Under the pieces are notes generated by a model, which made no database searches, had not been told where the DNA came from, and was given only the letters and a program-made list of their open reading frames with translations. Below, one piece after another: positions 1-9,449 of a DNA stretch of 64,000 nt (its first letter is position 1; each line of letters opens with the position of its first letter). The DNA comes from Akkermansia sp. RCC_12PD (lineage in GTDB: Bacteria > Verrucomicrobiota > Verrucomicrobiia > Verrucomicrobiales > Akkermansiaceae), in the NCBI RefSeq assembly GCF_036417355.1, contig NZ_CP143889.1, positions 2,728,001-2,792,000 on the forward strand, read 5' to 3'. Position numbers and translations under genes: made by a program.

Positions 1-100
1 TGATGAAGGGAATGACGGGCCTGTCCGGCACGCAAAGCCTGCCGTTCTGCATGGTGACGGCCGCGCCGTCTGCGGGAGGGGTGAATGTTAAGTTGGCCAT
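1..100 (-). CDS. icd: Isocitrate dehydrogenase (NADP), N-terminal fragment
   Basis: Only the first 33 codons lie in the window; the gene continues past the left edge. The reading starts MANLTFTPPADG and runs to VPDRPVIPFI, which resembles the N-terminus of dimeric NADP isocitrate dehydrogenases just before their EGDG loop. If right, it oxidises isocitrate to 2-oxoglutarate in the TCA cycle. No catalytic residue is visible in this fragment, so the call rests on a short N-terminal pattern. The next gene on the same strand ends about 80 bases upstream of its start. Confidence 0.55.
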   Translation of the reverse strand, partial: MANLTFTPPADGAAVTMQNGRLCVPDRPVIPFI

Positions 101-183
101 GACGTGCGTTCCTTTATAGGACGCGGCGCGCTTTGGCAAGATAAAAGAACGGCGCTTCCGGGAGTCCGCGCCTTTTCCGGAAC

Positions 184-942
184 TCAGAACCAGCCGTCTT
201 TTCCCGCGCTTTGCCGGGAATCCTGCGCTCTTTCCTGCAGGCGGCGCAGGAAGTTTTCTTCCGCCTGCCGCTTCAAGTCGCTTTCCATGATGTGTTTTCT
301 GGCCGCCTCGTTGAGCTGGTTGACGGCAATGGCCGCGTCCCGGTGGGTGAGCTTGTTCCACAGGCCCGCGTCATCCCGAACCACGCGGAGAGAACCTTCG
401 ATCATCTCGCAGGAGACCAGTTTGCCGTGCAGGCCCTCCGCGGTGACGGGGCCTTTTCCCGCCGGGGGAATAATGATCCGGAGCGGTTCCGGGCCGTCCA
501 GGTCAATGCCGCCGTGCGCCCGGTAGGCGGCTTTCAGGATCAGCGTTTTTTTGCTCCACCACCACGTGGTGGAATATTGGTATTCATATTCGAACGTCCG
601 TTCCACCGTCACCAGGTTGGCCACCTTTTTGTCATTCTGGACAATGAGAGTCAGGCCGCCGTGGTCGGAGGAGAATCCCTTGTTGATGAGGGTCAGTCCC
701 ACTTCCTTTCCGGCCTCGATCAATTTTTCGGCCACTTCCATGGGTTTTTCCACCGGAGCGGTGATGCAGGAGCGGATGCCCCAGAACAGAACGGCCAGTA
801 TTCCGGCAAGGATGGCGCCCTTGGCAATGATGATGGCCAGGGGAGAATGGAGAAAGGATGAAGGGGGAGGAGGCATGGAGAGAGGTTTCCGGGTAAGCGG
901 ACGCGGCGGGTTGCCGGGAAAATCAGGGTTCCGGGTCCTCAT
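184..942 (-). CDS. DUF4230-like membrane-anchored protein
   Basis: A 252-residue protein with one hydrophobic segment at about residues 36-57, followed by a soluble, probably periplasmic part. The part after the membrane segment (amphipathic helix, then beta strands around VTVERTFEYEYQY and a Tyr-x-Ala-x-Gly-x-Asp pattern) resembles DUF4230 proteins of unknown function. The start at 942 is preferred because AGGAAGGA lies 8 bases upstream; an internal Met at 876 has no such site. The start overlaps the end of the upstream DUF1232 gene by 20 bases, so the two are probably translated together. The family assignment is tentative. Confidence 0.6.
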   Translation of the reverse strand: MRTRNPDFPGNPPRPLTRKPLSMPPPPSSFLHSPLAIIIAKGAILAGILAVLFWGIRSCITAPVEKPMEVAEKLIEAGKEVGLTLINKGFSSDHGGLTLIVQNDKKVANLVTVERTFEYEYQYSTTWWWSKKTLILKAAYRAHGGIDLDGPEPLRIIIPPAGKGPVTAEGLHGKLVSCEMIEGSLRVVRDDAGLWNKLTHRDAAIAVNQLNEAARKHIMESDLKRQAEENFLRRLQERAQDSRQSAGKDGWF

Positions 943-1210
943 GGGAGCCGTCCTTCCTGATGGGGGGCAGGAACATGGCCAGGAAGGCGAAGGCGATGAC
1001 GGTCAGGTCGTCCAGCTGGCCCACTCCGGGAATGAAATCGGGAATCAGGTCAATGGGGGAAAAGGCGTAGGCCGCCGTCAGCAGGAGGAGCACCAGCTTA
1101 CGTTTGGTGAAAAGCCGCGGTTCTCCCTCCCGGCTGCGGAAATAGTTGATGGCCCGGACCAGCAACTGCTGGTGGGGGGCGTTGGGAGGAGTAGGAAGAT
1201 TGTTTTTCAT
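923..1210 (-). CDS. YkvA-like DUF1232 small membrane protein
   Basis: A 95-residue protein with the DUF1232 core: a hydrophobic helix, then SPIDLIPDFIPGVGQLDD and a second hydrophobic helix. In this family the SPIDLIPD motif sits between two membrane-associated helices; the function is unknown. The open frame extends much further upstream, but the added part has no conserved features, and the Met at 1210 gives a normal-length family member. It lies just upstream of the DUF4230-like gene and overlaps it by 20 bases, suggesting one transcript. Confidence 0.75.
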   Translation of the reverse strand: MKNNLPTPPNAPHQQLLVRAINYFRSREGEPRLFTKRKLVLLLLTAAYAFSPIDLIPDFIPGVGQLDDLTVIAFAFLAMFLPPIRKDGSHEDPEP

Positions 1211-1501
1211 GTGATTGCGTAAGAAAATGTTTGCCGGAACGGAAGGATTGCCGTCCGCCGGGAATAACGGGAAGGAATGCAGACGGCGCCCGGAAAGAAG
1301 TCCGGCAATGGCGCATCCTGCTGTCCAGACGCCCTGAAAGTTCATTCGGGAGGGCGCGCAGGGCAGGGACCGCCTGGAGTCATCCCTGGCGGGAGGCTTG
1401 TTTTTCATGAGGGGTATGACGATGGAATTATCACACACGCAACAGTCTGCGTCCAGAACAATTGCCTTGATGCCGCACTGTCCGTGTGCTGTAATGGAAG
1501 C

Positions 1502-2317
1502 GTGAAACATACCTTGTTTACCCTGATTACGTTGTGCGCGCTCTCCCTCTTTCCCGTATGCCCGGCTCATGACGCAGGGCATGACGGCGGCGGGGCACAG
1601 CAAAAGGCCGGTTTTCCGGAAAAAAAGGAGCTGGACGGGAAAGTCCCCGCCGTGTTTCAGGGAGAATGCGCTCTGGAAAAGGGAGTCTGGATGGTCCGCA
1701 TGGAGAAGCTGAACAATCATCAGCTGGACAAGGCCGTCATGGCCGGACTGGGGGAAGACCATCCGGATTTTTCTCCCGCGGAAGGTAAAAAGTGTGCGGG
1801 GATAATTCCCGTTTCCGTCCCGAAGGGGGCGGAATCCGACCCAGGAAAGTGGAGGGTGTCCGGAAAAAGGGCTTATGCGGTCCAAGAAGATAAGCCCGAA
1901 TATGTCGCGCGTCTGAACGACCTTGTTTTGGAATATTACGGCCGAGAGATCATGAATGGAATGGAGCGTTACATCGGCATTCTTGACCGGATGACGGACG
2001 TGAAAAAACTCGTGTCCCTGAATGAGGAACTGGTTTCCTGCTGCGGGGAACTGGCCCAGTGGGTACAGGTGGAGTCAAGCGTGGGGATGGACGTTCAGTT
2101 TGAATATATTCAACGGCACCAGGGATTGGTGGAACAGTACGGGGCTCTGGAAAGTCAAATGAAGGAGGCGCTCCGCAGATGGCAGGACAGGTTCGGGGTG
2201 GACGTGATGACGGTGGTGGATATCGTTACGGGAGAGCGTGAAGTCTGTTTCTGGGGAATTCCCGTTTCATTTTCCGCCGACGTATTGCGGGATATTGTCG
2301 TCCGGCTGAGAGATTGA
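1502..2317 (+). CDS. Secreted protein of unknown function
   Basis: The gene is not recognised. A GTG at 1502 begins a convincing signal peptide (VKHTLFTLITLCALSLF, then PVCPAHDA), so this is the preferred start; the frame is open to an ATG at 1277, but that stretch is Cys/Gly-rich and looks non-coding. The mature part, about 245 residues, is mostly helical and acidic/basic, with no known catalytic motif. The C-terminal third (a Glu/Gln-rich helix, then VDVMTVVDIVTGEREVCFWG) may be a small folded domain. The gene stands alone, divergent from the DUF1232 gene. Start and function are uncertain. Confidence 0.5.
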   Translation: MKHTLFTLITLCALSLFPVCPAHDAGHDGGGAQQKAGFPEKKELDGKVPAVFQGECALEKGVWMVRMEKLNNHQLDKAVMAGLGEDHPDFSPAEGKKCAGIIPVSVPKGAESDPGKWRVSGKRAYAVQEDKPEYVARLNDLVLEYYGREIMNGMERYIGILDRMTDVKKLVSLNEELVSCCGELAQWVQVESSVGMDVQFEYIQRHQGLVEQYGALESQMKEALRRWQDRFGVDVMTVVDIVTGEREVCFWGIPVSFSADVLRDIVVRLRD

Positions 2318-2528
2318 GACAAGGGGAACCGGGCATAGGAATCAGGAAGAGGCGTTTTCCGGCGGCATGCCCGGCGGAGCCTTTTCCGAGCTCCCCGGAA
2401 AAGGGAAGAAGTTTCCTTTGTCTTCTCCATTTTTCCGTTAAAGGGCGTTTCCGGCGGCTCTGTGAACCCTGGGCGGCAGGGCGGCATTGACACGGGCGGG
2501 GGGAGCCGTTACTCTCCTGCCGCATATA

Positions 2529-3899
2529 ATGATCAGTTTTACGAATATCAGCGGGGCCGAAGAGATCGGGGCCAATTGTTATCTGCTTGAAATGGACGGC
2601 ACCCGGGTAGTGCTTGACAGCGGGATGCACCCGAAGAGGGAGGGACTGGCGGCCATGCCGCAGTTTGACGTTCTGGAACCCAATTCCGTGGAAGCCGTTT
2701 TCCTGAGCCATTCCCATCTGGACCATCTGGGCACCTTGCCCGTGCTGCAGGAGAAGCAGCCCGCGGCGGAAGTATTCATGACGCCCGCCGCCGCCGCCCT
2801 GTCTGAAGTGATGCTGCATAATTCCGTGAACGTGATGAGCGCCAAAAGGCTGGACCTGGGCATCGTGGAATATCCCTTCTTCACCCATGCGGACCTGGAC
2901 CGGCTGTCCGACTCCTGGAACGCCAAGTCCTGCAACGAGGTGTTCCGCGTGGGCTTCCGCCAGAATCTGCTGGCCACCTTTTACGATGCCGGCCACATTC
3001 TGGGGTCCGCCGGGGTCATGCTGGAGAGCGAGTCCGGCCATACGGTGTTTTACACCGGAGACGTGCAGTTTGAGAACCAGAGCATGATTCCGGGAGCGGA
3101 TTTCCCCGAATCCGGCGTAGATACGCTGATTATGGAATGCACGCGCGGCGGCTTCCAGCGCAGCGCCCATTATTCCCGGCCTGAGGAAATGGTGCGGTTC
3201 GGGCAGGCCATTGCCGATACGCTGGAACGCGGGGGCGCGGTTCTGATCCCCGTATTCGCCATCGGCAAGAGCCAGGAAATGCTGTTCAACATCCACCGTT
3301 TCAAGCAGCAGGGCGTGATTCCGGCCAATACGCCCGTGTACTTTGGCGGCCTGAGCGCAAAAGTGTCTTTATTATATGACCGTTTTTCCGGGCTGACCCG
3401 GCGGCATGACCACGATTTCAAGCTCAAGGAGGAGATTCAGACCGTGCCGCTTCCGCGCAAGGGGAAGGCTCCGCTGGTCTGCACTCCCGGTAACATTTAC
3501 GTGGTTTCCAGCGGCATGATGACGGAGAAGACGCTCTCCAACGTGATGGCGGAGCAGGTGCTTCCCCATGAGAAAAACGCCATTCTTTTCGTAGGGTATG
3601 CGGACCCCGATTCCCCCGCGGGCCAACTGAAGACGACACCGCACGGTGAACTGGTCAAGATGAGGCCGAACGGGCAGCCGGTGCGCCGCAAATGCACGAT
3701 TGACTGCTTTGATTTTTCCGGCCACGCCACCCGCGATTCCCTGGTGGATTACGCCGTGAAGCTGAATCCCAAACAGGTGATTCTGGTGCACGGGGACCCG
3801 GACGCCGTGGAATGGATGCACGACACGCTGGCTTCCCGCATGCCGGATGCCGAGATCATCGCCCCCGTTCCGGGGAAACGCTATACGTTCGATTCATGA
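2529..3899 (+). CDS. Metallo-beta-lactamase/beta-CASP ribonuclease-like protein
   Basis: A 456-residue CPSF/Int9-like hydrolase. The zinc motif HSHLDH lies at residues 61-66, the second His region at DAGHILGSAG, and a beta-CASP insert follows. Late motifs FSGHATRD and ILVHGDPDA match the RMMBL region of the family. Such proteins are usually metal-dependent RNA endo/exonucleases; the RNA target here is unknown. The ATG at 2529 is chosen because the N-terminus ISFTNISGAEEIGANCYLL starts the fold directly; 14 extra upstream codons add nothing. Its stop TGA overlaps the tmk start (ATGA at 3896), so the two are translationally coupled. Confidence 0.85.
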   Translation: MISFTNISGAEEIGANCYLLEMDGTRVVLDSGMHPKREGLAAMPQFDVLEPNSVEAVFLSHSHLDHLGTLPVLQEKQPAAEVFMTPAAAALSEVMLHNSVNVMSAKRLDLGIVEYPFFTHADLDRLSDSWNAKSCNEVFRVGFRQNLLATFYDAGHILGSAGVMLESESGHTVFYTGDVQFENQSMIPGADFPESGVDTLIMECTRGGFQRSAHYSRPEEMVRFGQAIADTLERGGAVLIPVFAIGKSQEMLFNIHRFKQQGVIPANTPVYFGGLSAKVSLLYDRFSGLTRRHDHDFKLKEEIQTVPLPRKGKAPLVCTPGNIYVVSSGMMTEKTLSNVMAEQVLPHEKNAILFVGYADPDSPAGQLKTTPHGELVKMRPNGQPVRRKCTIDCFDFSGHATRDSLVDYAVKLNPKQVILVHGDPDAVEWMHDTLASRMPDAEIIAPVPGKRYTFDS

Positions 3900-4516
3900 G
3901 CTTCACCGGACAGAGAAAAGGCAGGCTGATCGTCTTTGAAGGCATTGACGGCACGGGGAAGTCCACCCACATCGGCCATTTGAGGAAGTATCTGGAAGAC
4001 AGGGGCTTGGAAGTCGTGCAGAGTTTTGAACCCACGCGCGGCCCATGGGGCCGGATGCTCCGGGATTCCGCCGTGACGGGCCGCCTGTCCGTGCAGGAGG
4101 AAGTGGACCTGTTCCTGAAAGACAGGCGCGAACACGTGGAGACGCTGATTGCCCCGGCGCTGGCCCGCGGCGCGTGGGTGCTGCTGGACCGCTATTACCT
4201 TTCCATGATGGCCTACCAGGGCGCCCGCGGAGTGGACCCTGCCGCCATCCGCGCCGCCAATGAAGAATTCGCGCCCGTGCCGGATGCCGTGGTCTGGCTG
4301 GATATTCCCGTTTCCGTAGCCCTGGAGCGCATCGGCAGCCGCGGAGAACGCGACGCCTTTGAGACGGAGGCCGGGCTGACCGCCTGCCGCAGCGTCTTTG
4401 CCTCCGTTCACGAACCCTGGATGCTCCGCGTGGATGCGGACGCCGGACAGGAGGAAGTGGCGCGGAGAGTCCGGAAGGCCCTGCGGGAATTTTTGCCGGA
4501 AAATACGGCCGAATAA
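3896..4516 (+). CDS. tmk: Thymidylate kinase
   Basis: A 206-residue dTMP kinase that phosphorylates dTMP to dTDP. The P-loop GIDGTGKST lies at residues 17-25, followed by the substrate-binding FEPTRGPWG segment and the DRYYLSMMAYQGARG motif typical of bacterial Tmk. The length is normal. The start codon sits inside the stop of the preceding beta-CASP gene (ATGA), which argues for this start over earlier in-frame Mets within that gene. It converges with queC at 4602. Confidence 0.93.
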   Translation: MSFTGQRKGRLIVFEGIDGTGKSTHIGHLRKYLEDRGLEVVQSFEPTRGPWGRMLRDSAVTGRLSVQEEVDLFLKDRREHVETLIAPALARGAWVLLDRYYLSMMAYQGARGVDPAAIRAANEEFAPVPDAVVWLDIPVSVALERIGSRGERDAFETEAGLTACRSVFASVHEPWMLRVDADAGQEEVARRVRKALREFLPENTAE

Positions 4517-4601
4517 GGATTGAGCGCCGGACCAGGCATCACCGCCGGAGTCCGGATATTTTCCTCTGGACTCTCTGCCCCTTGATTTTTGATGACCGGG
4601 C

Positions 4602-5270
4602 TTATTGGTCCGCGTAAACCGTCGGATCCGGGATTCCGGCTTCCCGGAAGGCTTCCCGGCGTTCCAGGCAGGTGGAGCAGGCGCCGCAGTGGATGCGGCC
4701 TCCCTTGTAGCAGGAATAGGTTCTGGAGAAGTCCACGCCCAGTTCATGGCCTGTCCGGACGATGCCTCCCTTGGAGGTGTGGATGAAGGGGCGCAGGATG
4801 CCCAGCCCGGCATAAGTCCCCAGCCGGATGGCGTCCGTCATGGCGGCCATGAATTCCTCCCGGCAGTCCGGGTAGATGCTGTGGTCCCCGGAATGGGCGG
4901 CAATGACAAGCTGCTGCGCGCCGTGGCTTTCCGCAATACCCGCCGCCATGGACAGGAAGATGCCGTTGCGGAAGGGGACGACGGTCTGTTTCATCAGCTC
5001 CGTGTCGTATTTTCCGTCCGGAATGTTGTCCGCGCCGGAAAGAAGGGCGGATTTCAGATGGGCGGCAATGGGGGTGATGTCGATGATGCGGTGTTCCACG
5101 CCTAGACTGGCCGCCTGCCACGCGGCGCATTCCAGTTCCCGCGCGGCGTGGTTGGAAGCGTAGTCAAAGCTGAGGGCCAGCTTCACGTGGTGGTTTTTGT
5201 GCGCCCAGTGCAGGGCCGCGCTGGAGTCCAGGCCCCCGCTGAGCAGGACGGCGGTTTCCATTCTTTCCAT
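4602..5270 (-). CDS. queC: 7-cyano-7-deazaguanine (preQ0) synthase
   Basis: A 222-residue QueC enzyme that converts 7-carboxy-7-deazaguanine to preQ0 using ATP and ammonia. The PP-loop SGGLDSSAALHWA lies near the N-terminus, and the C-terminal zinc site (SCYKGG, then CGACSTCLER) carries the four expected cysteines. It lies 14 bases downstream of queF, the next pathway enzyme, on the same strand, so they are almost certainly cotranscribed. queD and queE are not in the window. Confidence 0.95.
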   Translation of the reverse strand: MERMETAVLLSGGLDSSAALHWAHKNHHVKLALSFDYASNHAARELECAAWQAASLGVEHRIIDITPIAAHLKSALLSGADNIPDGKYDTELMKQTVVPFRNGIFLSMAAGIAESHGAQQLVIAAHSGDHSIYPDCREEFMAAMTDAIRLGTYAGLGILRPFIHTSKGGIVRTGHELGVDFSRTYSCYKGGRIHCGACSTCLERREAFREAGIPDPTVYADQ

Positions 5271-5284
5271 GGCGGTTTTTAAGA

Positions 5285-5692
5285 TTACAGGGGGCGGTTT
5301 TCCGGGTTGTGTTCGGCCATGGCGGTGAGCTGGATGCCGCCGCGGGGGGAGAATCTGCCCTCCACCTTCAGCCAGCGGGGGGAGATGGCCGCCACGAGGT
5401 CGTCCGTGATGCGGTTGACGATTTGTTCGTTGAAGGCTGGATAGTTGCGGTAGGAAGCCAGGTAGTACTTGAGGGACTTGGTTTCCACACAGTGTCCGTC
5501 CGGAACGTAGGTGATCGTCAGGTGGCAGGAATCCGGCTGGCCGGTGACGGGGCAGAGGGAGGAAAATTCGTGCGTGTCCAGCATGATGGTGTAGGGGCGG
5601 GTGCCGCGGTTGGGGAAGGATTCCAGTTTGGCGTCGTCCGGGCTGGTGAAGAAGGAGCTTTGGGAACCGAGAAGGGTCAGATTGTCAGACAT
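5285..5692 (-). CDS. queF: NADPH-dependent preQ0 reductase, unimodular type
   Basis: A 135-residue enzyme that reduces the nitrile of preQ0 to the amine of preQ1 in queuosine synthesis. The QueF signature ETKSLKYYL is present, and the catalytic Cys region reads SSLCPVTGQPD. The length matches the short unimodular (YkvM) type rather than the long bimodular type. It sits between mscS (39 bases upstream) and queC (14 bases downstream). The substrate preQ0 is the QueC product. Confidence 0.95.
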   Translation of the reverse strand: MSDNLTLLGSQSSFFTSPDDAKLESFPNRGTRPYTIMLDTHEFSSLCPVTGQPDSCHLTITYVPDGHCVETKSLKYYLASYRNYPAFNEQIVNRITDDLVAAISPRWLKVEGRFSPRGGIQLTAMAEHNPENRPL

Positions 5693-5731
5693 GGTTGGTT
5701 GATATGGTGGAATGGTGAAGGGGCGGGAAGG

Positions 5732-8188
5732 TTATTCTTCCCGTGGGGAAGCGTTTGGTTCTTCCCCAGGCTGCCTGTCGGGGAATTCTTTCACGTACAG
5801 GTCCTGCTGGGGGAAGGGGATGGAGATGCCGTGCTCGTTGAACGCATTATAGATGCGTTCCCGCACCGTGGAAAGGCTGGAGGATTTTGTCATGACGGGA
5901 ATCCATACCCATACGCCCAGGTTCACGGAGCTGTCTCCGAAGCTGTCCAGCACCACGCTGGTTTTCTTGATCTTGGAGAGGAAGGGCAGGGAGGCGAGCG
6001 TTTCCAGAATAATGCCGCGCGCCTTTTCCACATCCGTTCCGTAGGAGATGCCCACCTCCACCTTCACGCATTCGAATTTGTGGTTGCGGGTCATGTTTCG
6101 GAAGTTTTTGTTGAAAAGCTGGGAGTTCTGGAAGGCGATGATGGAGCCGTCCAGCGTTTCGATCATCGTGGAACGGTACCCCAGGGAGGAGACGCGCCCC
6201 CGGTAGCCGTCGCATTCAATCATGTCCCCCTGCCGCAGGCGCCCCAGCATCAGGGAGAGGCCGCTGATGATGTTTTCAATGGTGTCTTTCAGGGCGAATC
6301 CTATCCCCATGCTCAAGCCGCCCATGACCATCAGGATGCCGTTGTAGTTGGCATTCATGATGACCAGGGCCGTGAAGACGAACAGCCCCCACAGGAACAG
6401 GGTGGAGAGCGTGACAAAGGTGGGGATGGTGCCTACTTCATAGTTTTCCCCGTAGATTTCCCGGAGCGTGTTTTTCCCCAGGAAGATAAGGTAGTTGAGC
6501 ACGATGGCGATCAGGATGACCAGAATGACGTGGCTCCAGCTGAAGGAGATGAGGTCCTTGATTTCCGTAGTAGTGTAAATCTTGCTGATGATGAGGTCGC
6601 CCATGTCGAAGGTGGCGGCGGGCCAGATCAGGCTGAACAGGATGAGGAAGATGGCCAGGCAGGGCAGGACGAGCTTGGAGATGAAGGGGCGGAACCAGAC
6701 GATTTCCTTTTTATTCCGCTCCTTCCGGCGTTTTTCATAATGGTGCAGCAGGTCCCACAGGCCCACCAGAAGAAGGATGCTGGTCATCAGCATGATCCAG
6801 GTCATCAGCACCAGGAAGGCCATGAAGCTGAAACCCGCCCAGCACAGGATGCTGCCCAGGATGGTGAAGACCAGGGAAATGGTGGCGAAAAAGCGGTCCA
6901 GACGGGGCAGCCTGTGCCGCTGCCGCACCCAGGTCAGCAGGGAGAAAAGGGAAACCAGGGTAAACAGGACGGGCATGGAGACGTTCACCACGATGTTAGG
7001 GGCCATGAACATGCGCAGCAGCATGAAGAAGCCGCCCAGCAGGAGATAGGGCATGTAGATGCGTATTCCCGCGTTAATGGTGCCGTATTTCAGGCGCGTA
7101 ACCAGGGAAAACAGGATGGCGCTGGACAGCAGAAGGAATTCGGCTCCCAGAGAAGCCGCGCTTTTCAGAAGGTAGTCCGTGCTCTGCATTTCTGAAACAA
7201 TAAGCAGCACGGCTATCAGCAGGATGGTGGTGACATTGGTGAATGCGTGGCGCTTGTCGTAGTTTCCCGACTTTTCCAGTGTCTTTTTAAAACCCCACCA
7301 TACAATGGCGCGGGAAAGCAGGTAGGCGCACAGGAGCATGCCCAGCAGGACCATCCCATAATGCTGGAGCGTCCCGCGGTCGGAAGGGAGCTGGAGCTTG
7401 CTGTCCGCGGATGATTCCCATGCGGACATGCATGCCCTGTAAATCATGGAGGGTTTCAGGAAAATGTATCTGGCAATGTGTGATGGTGTGTAGAATACCT
7501 TGCTGAACAACGTATTGAACAATTTGTTGCTTTCGGCGTTCAGGGCGTTGACCTTATTTTCCAAGTTGTTGAACAGTTCCTTGAGATAAGCTAGCTGCTC
7601 CTTTTCCTTCTCCAGTTTTTCCATCAGGGAATGGCAAGTGGTCAGGGCTTCATCCCGCTGGACCAGGGAGGTTTCCGACAGGCCGTCCGTGTTGACTTCT
7701 TCCAGGGATTGAATCAGTTTCTGGATGCGTGCTATTTCCTCTGCCGCTCTTGCTTCCTGCCCCTGGAAATCGGGCCTGCGTTCATAGTAGAGCTTCACCA
7801 GCCTCGTTGCGGCCTTGCAGTAAAAGGCCATGGTGAAAATCTTCTGGTCATCCAGCGCATAAAGCACGGCGGACATTTCATACACCCTGGTGTCAAAAAA
7901 ACTGTAGGTTTCATCCGCCTCCGTCACCAGGCTTTCGCGGATGGCTATTCTTTTCTCCACGTTCTTTTGCAGAATGGAGATTTCATGGCACAGCGCCAGG
8001 ATGACAGTGTCCATTTCCGTAGCGGACTCCGTTGTCGGTCCCGCCGCGGCTTCCTGGGACTGGACCGCGTCCTGGATGGGAGCCGCGTTTTCCGGCTGCT
8101 GTGCGAGCGCCTGGGCCGCGGCCAGAAAGCCGGCCAGCAGGAAAGAAGCGGAACGGCGGAAAAATGTCCGGTAATCAGGCATGCTCAT
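5732..8188 (-). CDS. MscS-family mechanosensitive channel with long N-terminal extension
   Basis: An 818-residue inner-membrane protein. An N-terminal signal peptide (MSMPDYRTFFRR, then a hydrophobic stretch ending AQALAQ) leads into about 170 residues of periplasmic coiled coil, then roughly ten membrane segments, and a C-terminal MscS domain. The pore-lining helix reads GGLSMGIGFALKDTIENI and the following beta domain contains GDMIECDGYRGRVSSLG. The architecture resembles the large KefA/MscK-type channels that respond to osmotic downshift. The start at 8188 is chosen for the signal peptide; ATG at 8221 or TTG at 8227 remain possible. It is first in a run with queF and queC, though a functional link is not obvious. 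Confidence 0.88.
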   Translation of the reverse strand: MSMPDYRTFFRRSASFLLAGFLAAAQALAQQPENAAPIQDAVQSQEAAAGPTTESATEMDTVILALCHEISILQKNVEKRIAIRESLVTEADETYSFFDTRVYEMSAVLYALDDQKIFTMAFYCKAATRLVKLYYERRPDFQGQEARAAEEIARIQKLIQSLEEVNTDGLSETSLVQRDEALTTCHSLMEKLEKEKEQLAYLKELFNNLENKVNALNAESNKLFNTLFSKVFYTPSHIARYIFLKPSMIYRACMSAWESSADSKLQLPSDRGTLQHYGMVLLGMLLCAYLLSRAIVWWGFKKTLEKSGNYDKRHAFTNVTTILLIAVLLIVSEMQSTDYLLKSAASLGAEFLLLSSAILFSLVTRLKYGTINAGIRIYMPYLLLGGFFMLLRMFMAPNIVVNVSMPVLFTLVSLFSLLTWVRQRHRLPRLDRFFATISLVFTILGSILCWAGFSFMAFLVLMTWIMLMTSILLLVGLWDLLHHYEKRRKERNKKEIVWFRPFISKLVLPCLAIFLILFSLIWPAATFDMGDLIISKIYTTTEIKDLISFSWSHVILVILIAIVLNYLIFLGKNTLREIYGENYEVGTIPTFVTLSTLFLWGLFVFTALVIMNANYNGILMVMGGLSMGIGFALKDTIENIISGLSLMLGRLRQGDMIECDGYRGRVSSLGYRSTMIETLDGSIIAFQNSQLFNKNFRNMTRNHKFECVKVEVGISYGTDVEKARGIILETLASLPFLSKIKKTSVVLDSFGDSSVNLGVWVWIPVMTKSSSLSTVRERIYNAFNEHGISIPFPQQDLYVKEFPDRQPGEEPNASPREE

Positions 8189-8417
8189 GAATGTGTCATT
8201 TCTAGGGGGTGCGGGCTTCATGGTCAAGGGTTATATTCCCGCCTTTTCCATTCGGGCAGGAACCTTCCGCTGCTGGCGCGGCAGGAATTTACGGACTGGC
8301 GCCATCCACGAAAGACGAGATGGCAGGGAGTTTTTGGAATATGCTTTCGCCGTTTTATCCCTCGTCCGGTGCAGAAGGACGGCTGTCCTCCGGAAATTTG
8401 TTGTGGACGCCTGTCGA

Positions 8418-8579
8418 TATAATGTTTAGTTTAACGTAAAATATCCTTGGCTTTTTTTTATTTATAAGATAAAGTTCTCCGGACGGTAGTATTTGTTTTA
8501 TTCGAAATTTTGATGATTCAGATCCCGGATTTTCGGGAGCGCATTTAAGAGAATTCAGGTCGGCCGTCAACCCCGTAAT
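8418..8579 (+). promoter_or_regulatory. Possible promoter and long AT-rich 5' leader of the RRM gene
   Basis: TATAAT stands at 8418-8423, with no good -35 match at the usual distance. About 155 bases of AT-rich DNA without an open frame follow before the ATG at 8580. Leaders of this kind often precede cold-inducible RNA-binding protein genes, but no specific structured element was recognised. Confidence 0.3.
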
Positions 8580-8918
8580 ATGAACACAAAATTATATGTA
8601 GGAAATTTGTCCTTTGATGCCACTGAACAAGACTTGAGAGATCTGTTTGGTTCTTATGGTGAAGTGACTGAGCTATTCATGCCAACAGATCGCGACTCTG
8701 GAAGACCCAGAGGTTTTGCATTTGTAACCATGGATTCCACCGATTCAATGGGCTCCGCAATTGAAGCCGTGAACGGCCAGGAATTTCAGGGACGAGCCCT
8801 GGTTGTCAATGAAGCCAAGCCCCAGGAAAACAGGGGCGGAGGCGGAGGAAACTACCGCAGCAATAACAGCGGCGGCAGGCGTGGCGACAACGGCTATGGC
8901 CGCAACCGCCGTTATTAA
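8580..8918 (+). CDS. RRM-domain RNA-binding protein
   Basis: A 112-residue protein with one RNA recognition motif: RNP2 as LYVGNL at residues 5-10 and RNP1 as RGFAFVTM near residue 45. A Gly/Asn/Arg-rich tail of about 30 residues ([14 protein letters not shown] and similar) follows. Cyanobacterial Rbp and many Bacteroidota/Verrucomicrobiota proteins share this layout and bind RNA, often in cold or stress responses. The gene is monocistronic, with a long leader and a strong terminator just downstream. Its RNA targets cannot be read from the sequence. Confidence 0.92.
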   Translation: MNTKLYVGNLSFDATEQDLRDLFGSYGEVTELFMPTDRDSGRPRGFAFVTMDSTDSMGSAIEAVNGQEFQGRALVVNEAKPQENRGGGGGNYRSNNSGGRRGDNGYGRNRRY

Positions 8919-8955
8919 TTAAATGGCAAAGGAAGAGCGTTGATCTCTTCCTTTC

Positions 8956-8999
8956 ATAAGAGCCAGGTTCTTTATGTACCTGGCTCTTATTATTTTATT
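8956..8999 (+). terminator. Intrinsic terminator of the RRM gene
   Basis: A perfect 13-base stem, ATAAGAGCCAGGT with ACCTGGCTCTTAT, closes a 9-base loop and is followed by TATTTTATT. It starts 38 bases after the RRM stop codon. Confidence 0.88.
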
Positions 9000-9449
9000 G
9001 AGGCAGGACGGTTCTTCCAGCGGATGGTGGGGGAAACGGGTAAAAGAAAAAGAGAGCAGGGGGGTGTCCTGTGCCTCAGAGGCATGCTGCGCTTATGCCG
9101 TAAATGAAGATAAACGGAGCCGAAATGAGGAGGAAAGGAGTAAAGAATAGGAAAACGGAAACCTGGACGGCGATGAATAAAGCCGGGCCGTGTTTTCCCC
9201 ATGCCTTCAGTCAGGAAAGAAAAAGAGCAGGCGCCTCCTGTACGCGTCCGGAGAGGCGGCTTGCCAAATCATGAAGCTTTCCGCTTACAAATACCGCGCA
9301 GGGAATCCTGCACCCGCGGGAAGGGATTTGGACAAACCTCCTTCCTCTCCGCTTCCTCCTGTTCCGAGTTCCGGAGCAATTCAAAAGCAGAATGCCGTTC
9401 CTCTGGTGGAGAAACGGCATCCCGATCAAAAGGCTGTAACTGCCCCGGT
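9000..9449. other. Intergenic region, no gene seen
   Basis: This lies between the RRM terminator and the end of gltX. Open frames on both strands here have no recognisable domain, signal peptide or conserved motif, and those running right are antisense to gltX. No tRNA, CRISPR or clear hairpin-plus-T terminator for gltX was found. Confidence 0.5.

Noticed and set aside
5309-7195. A 628-codon open frame on the plus strand
   Set aside because: It is antisense to mscS and queF, rich in Gly/His/Gln with no domain; the minus-strand genes explain the region.
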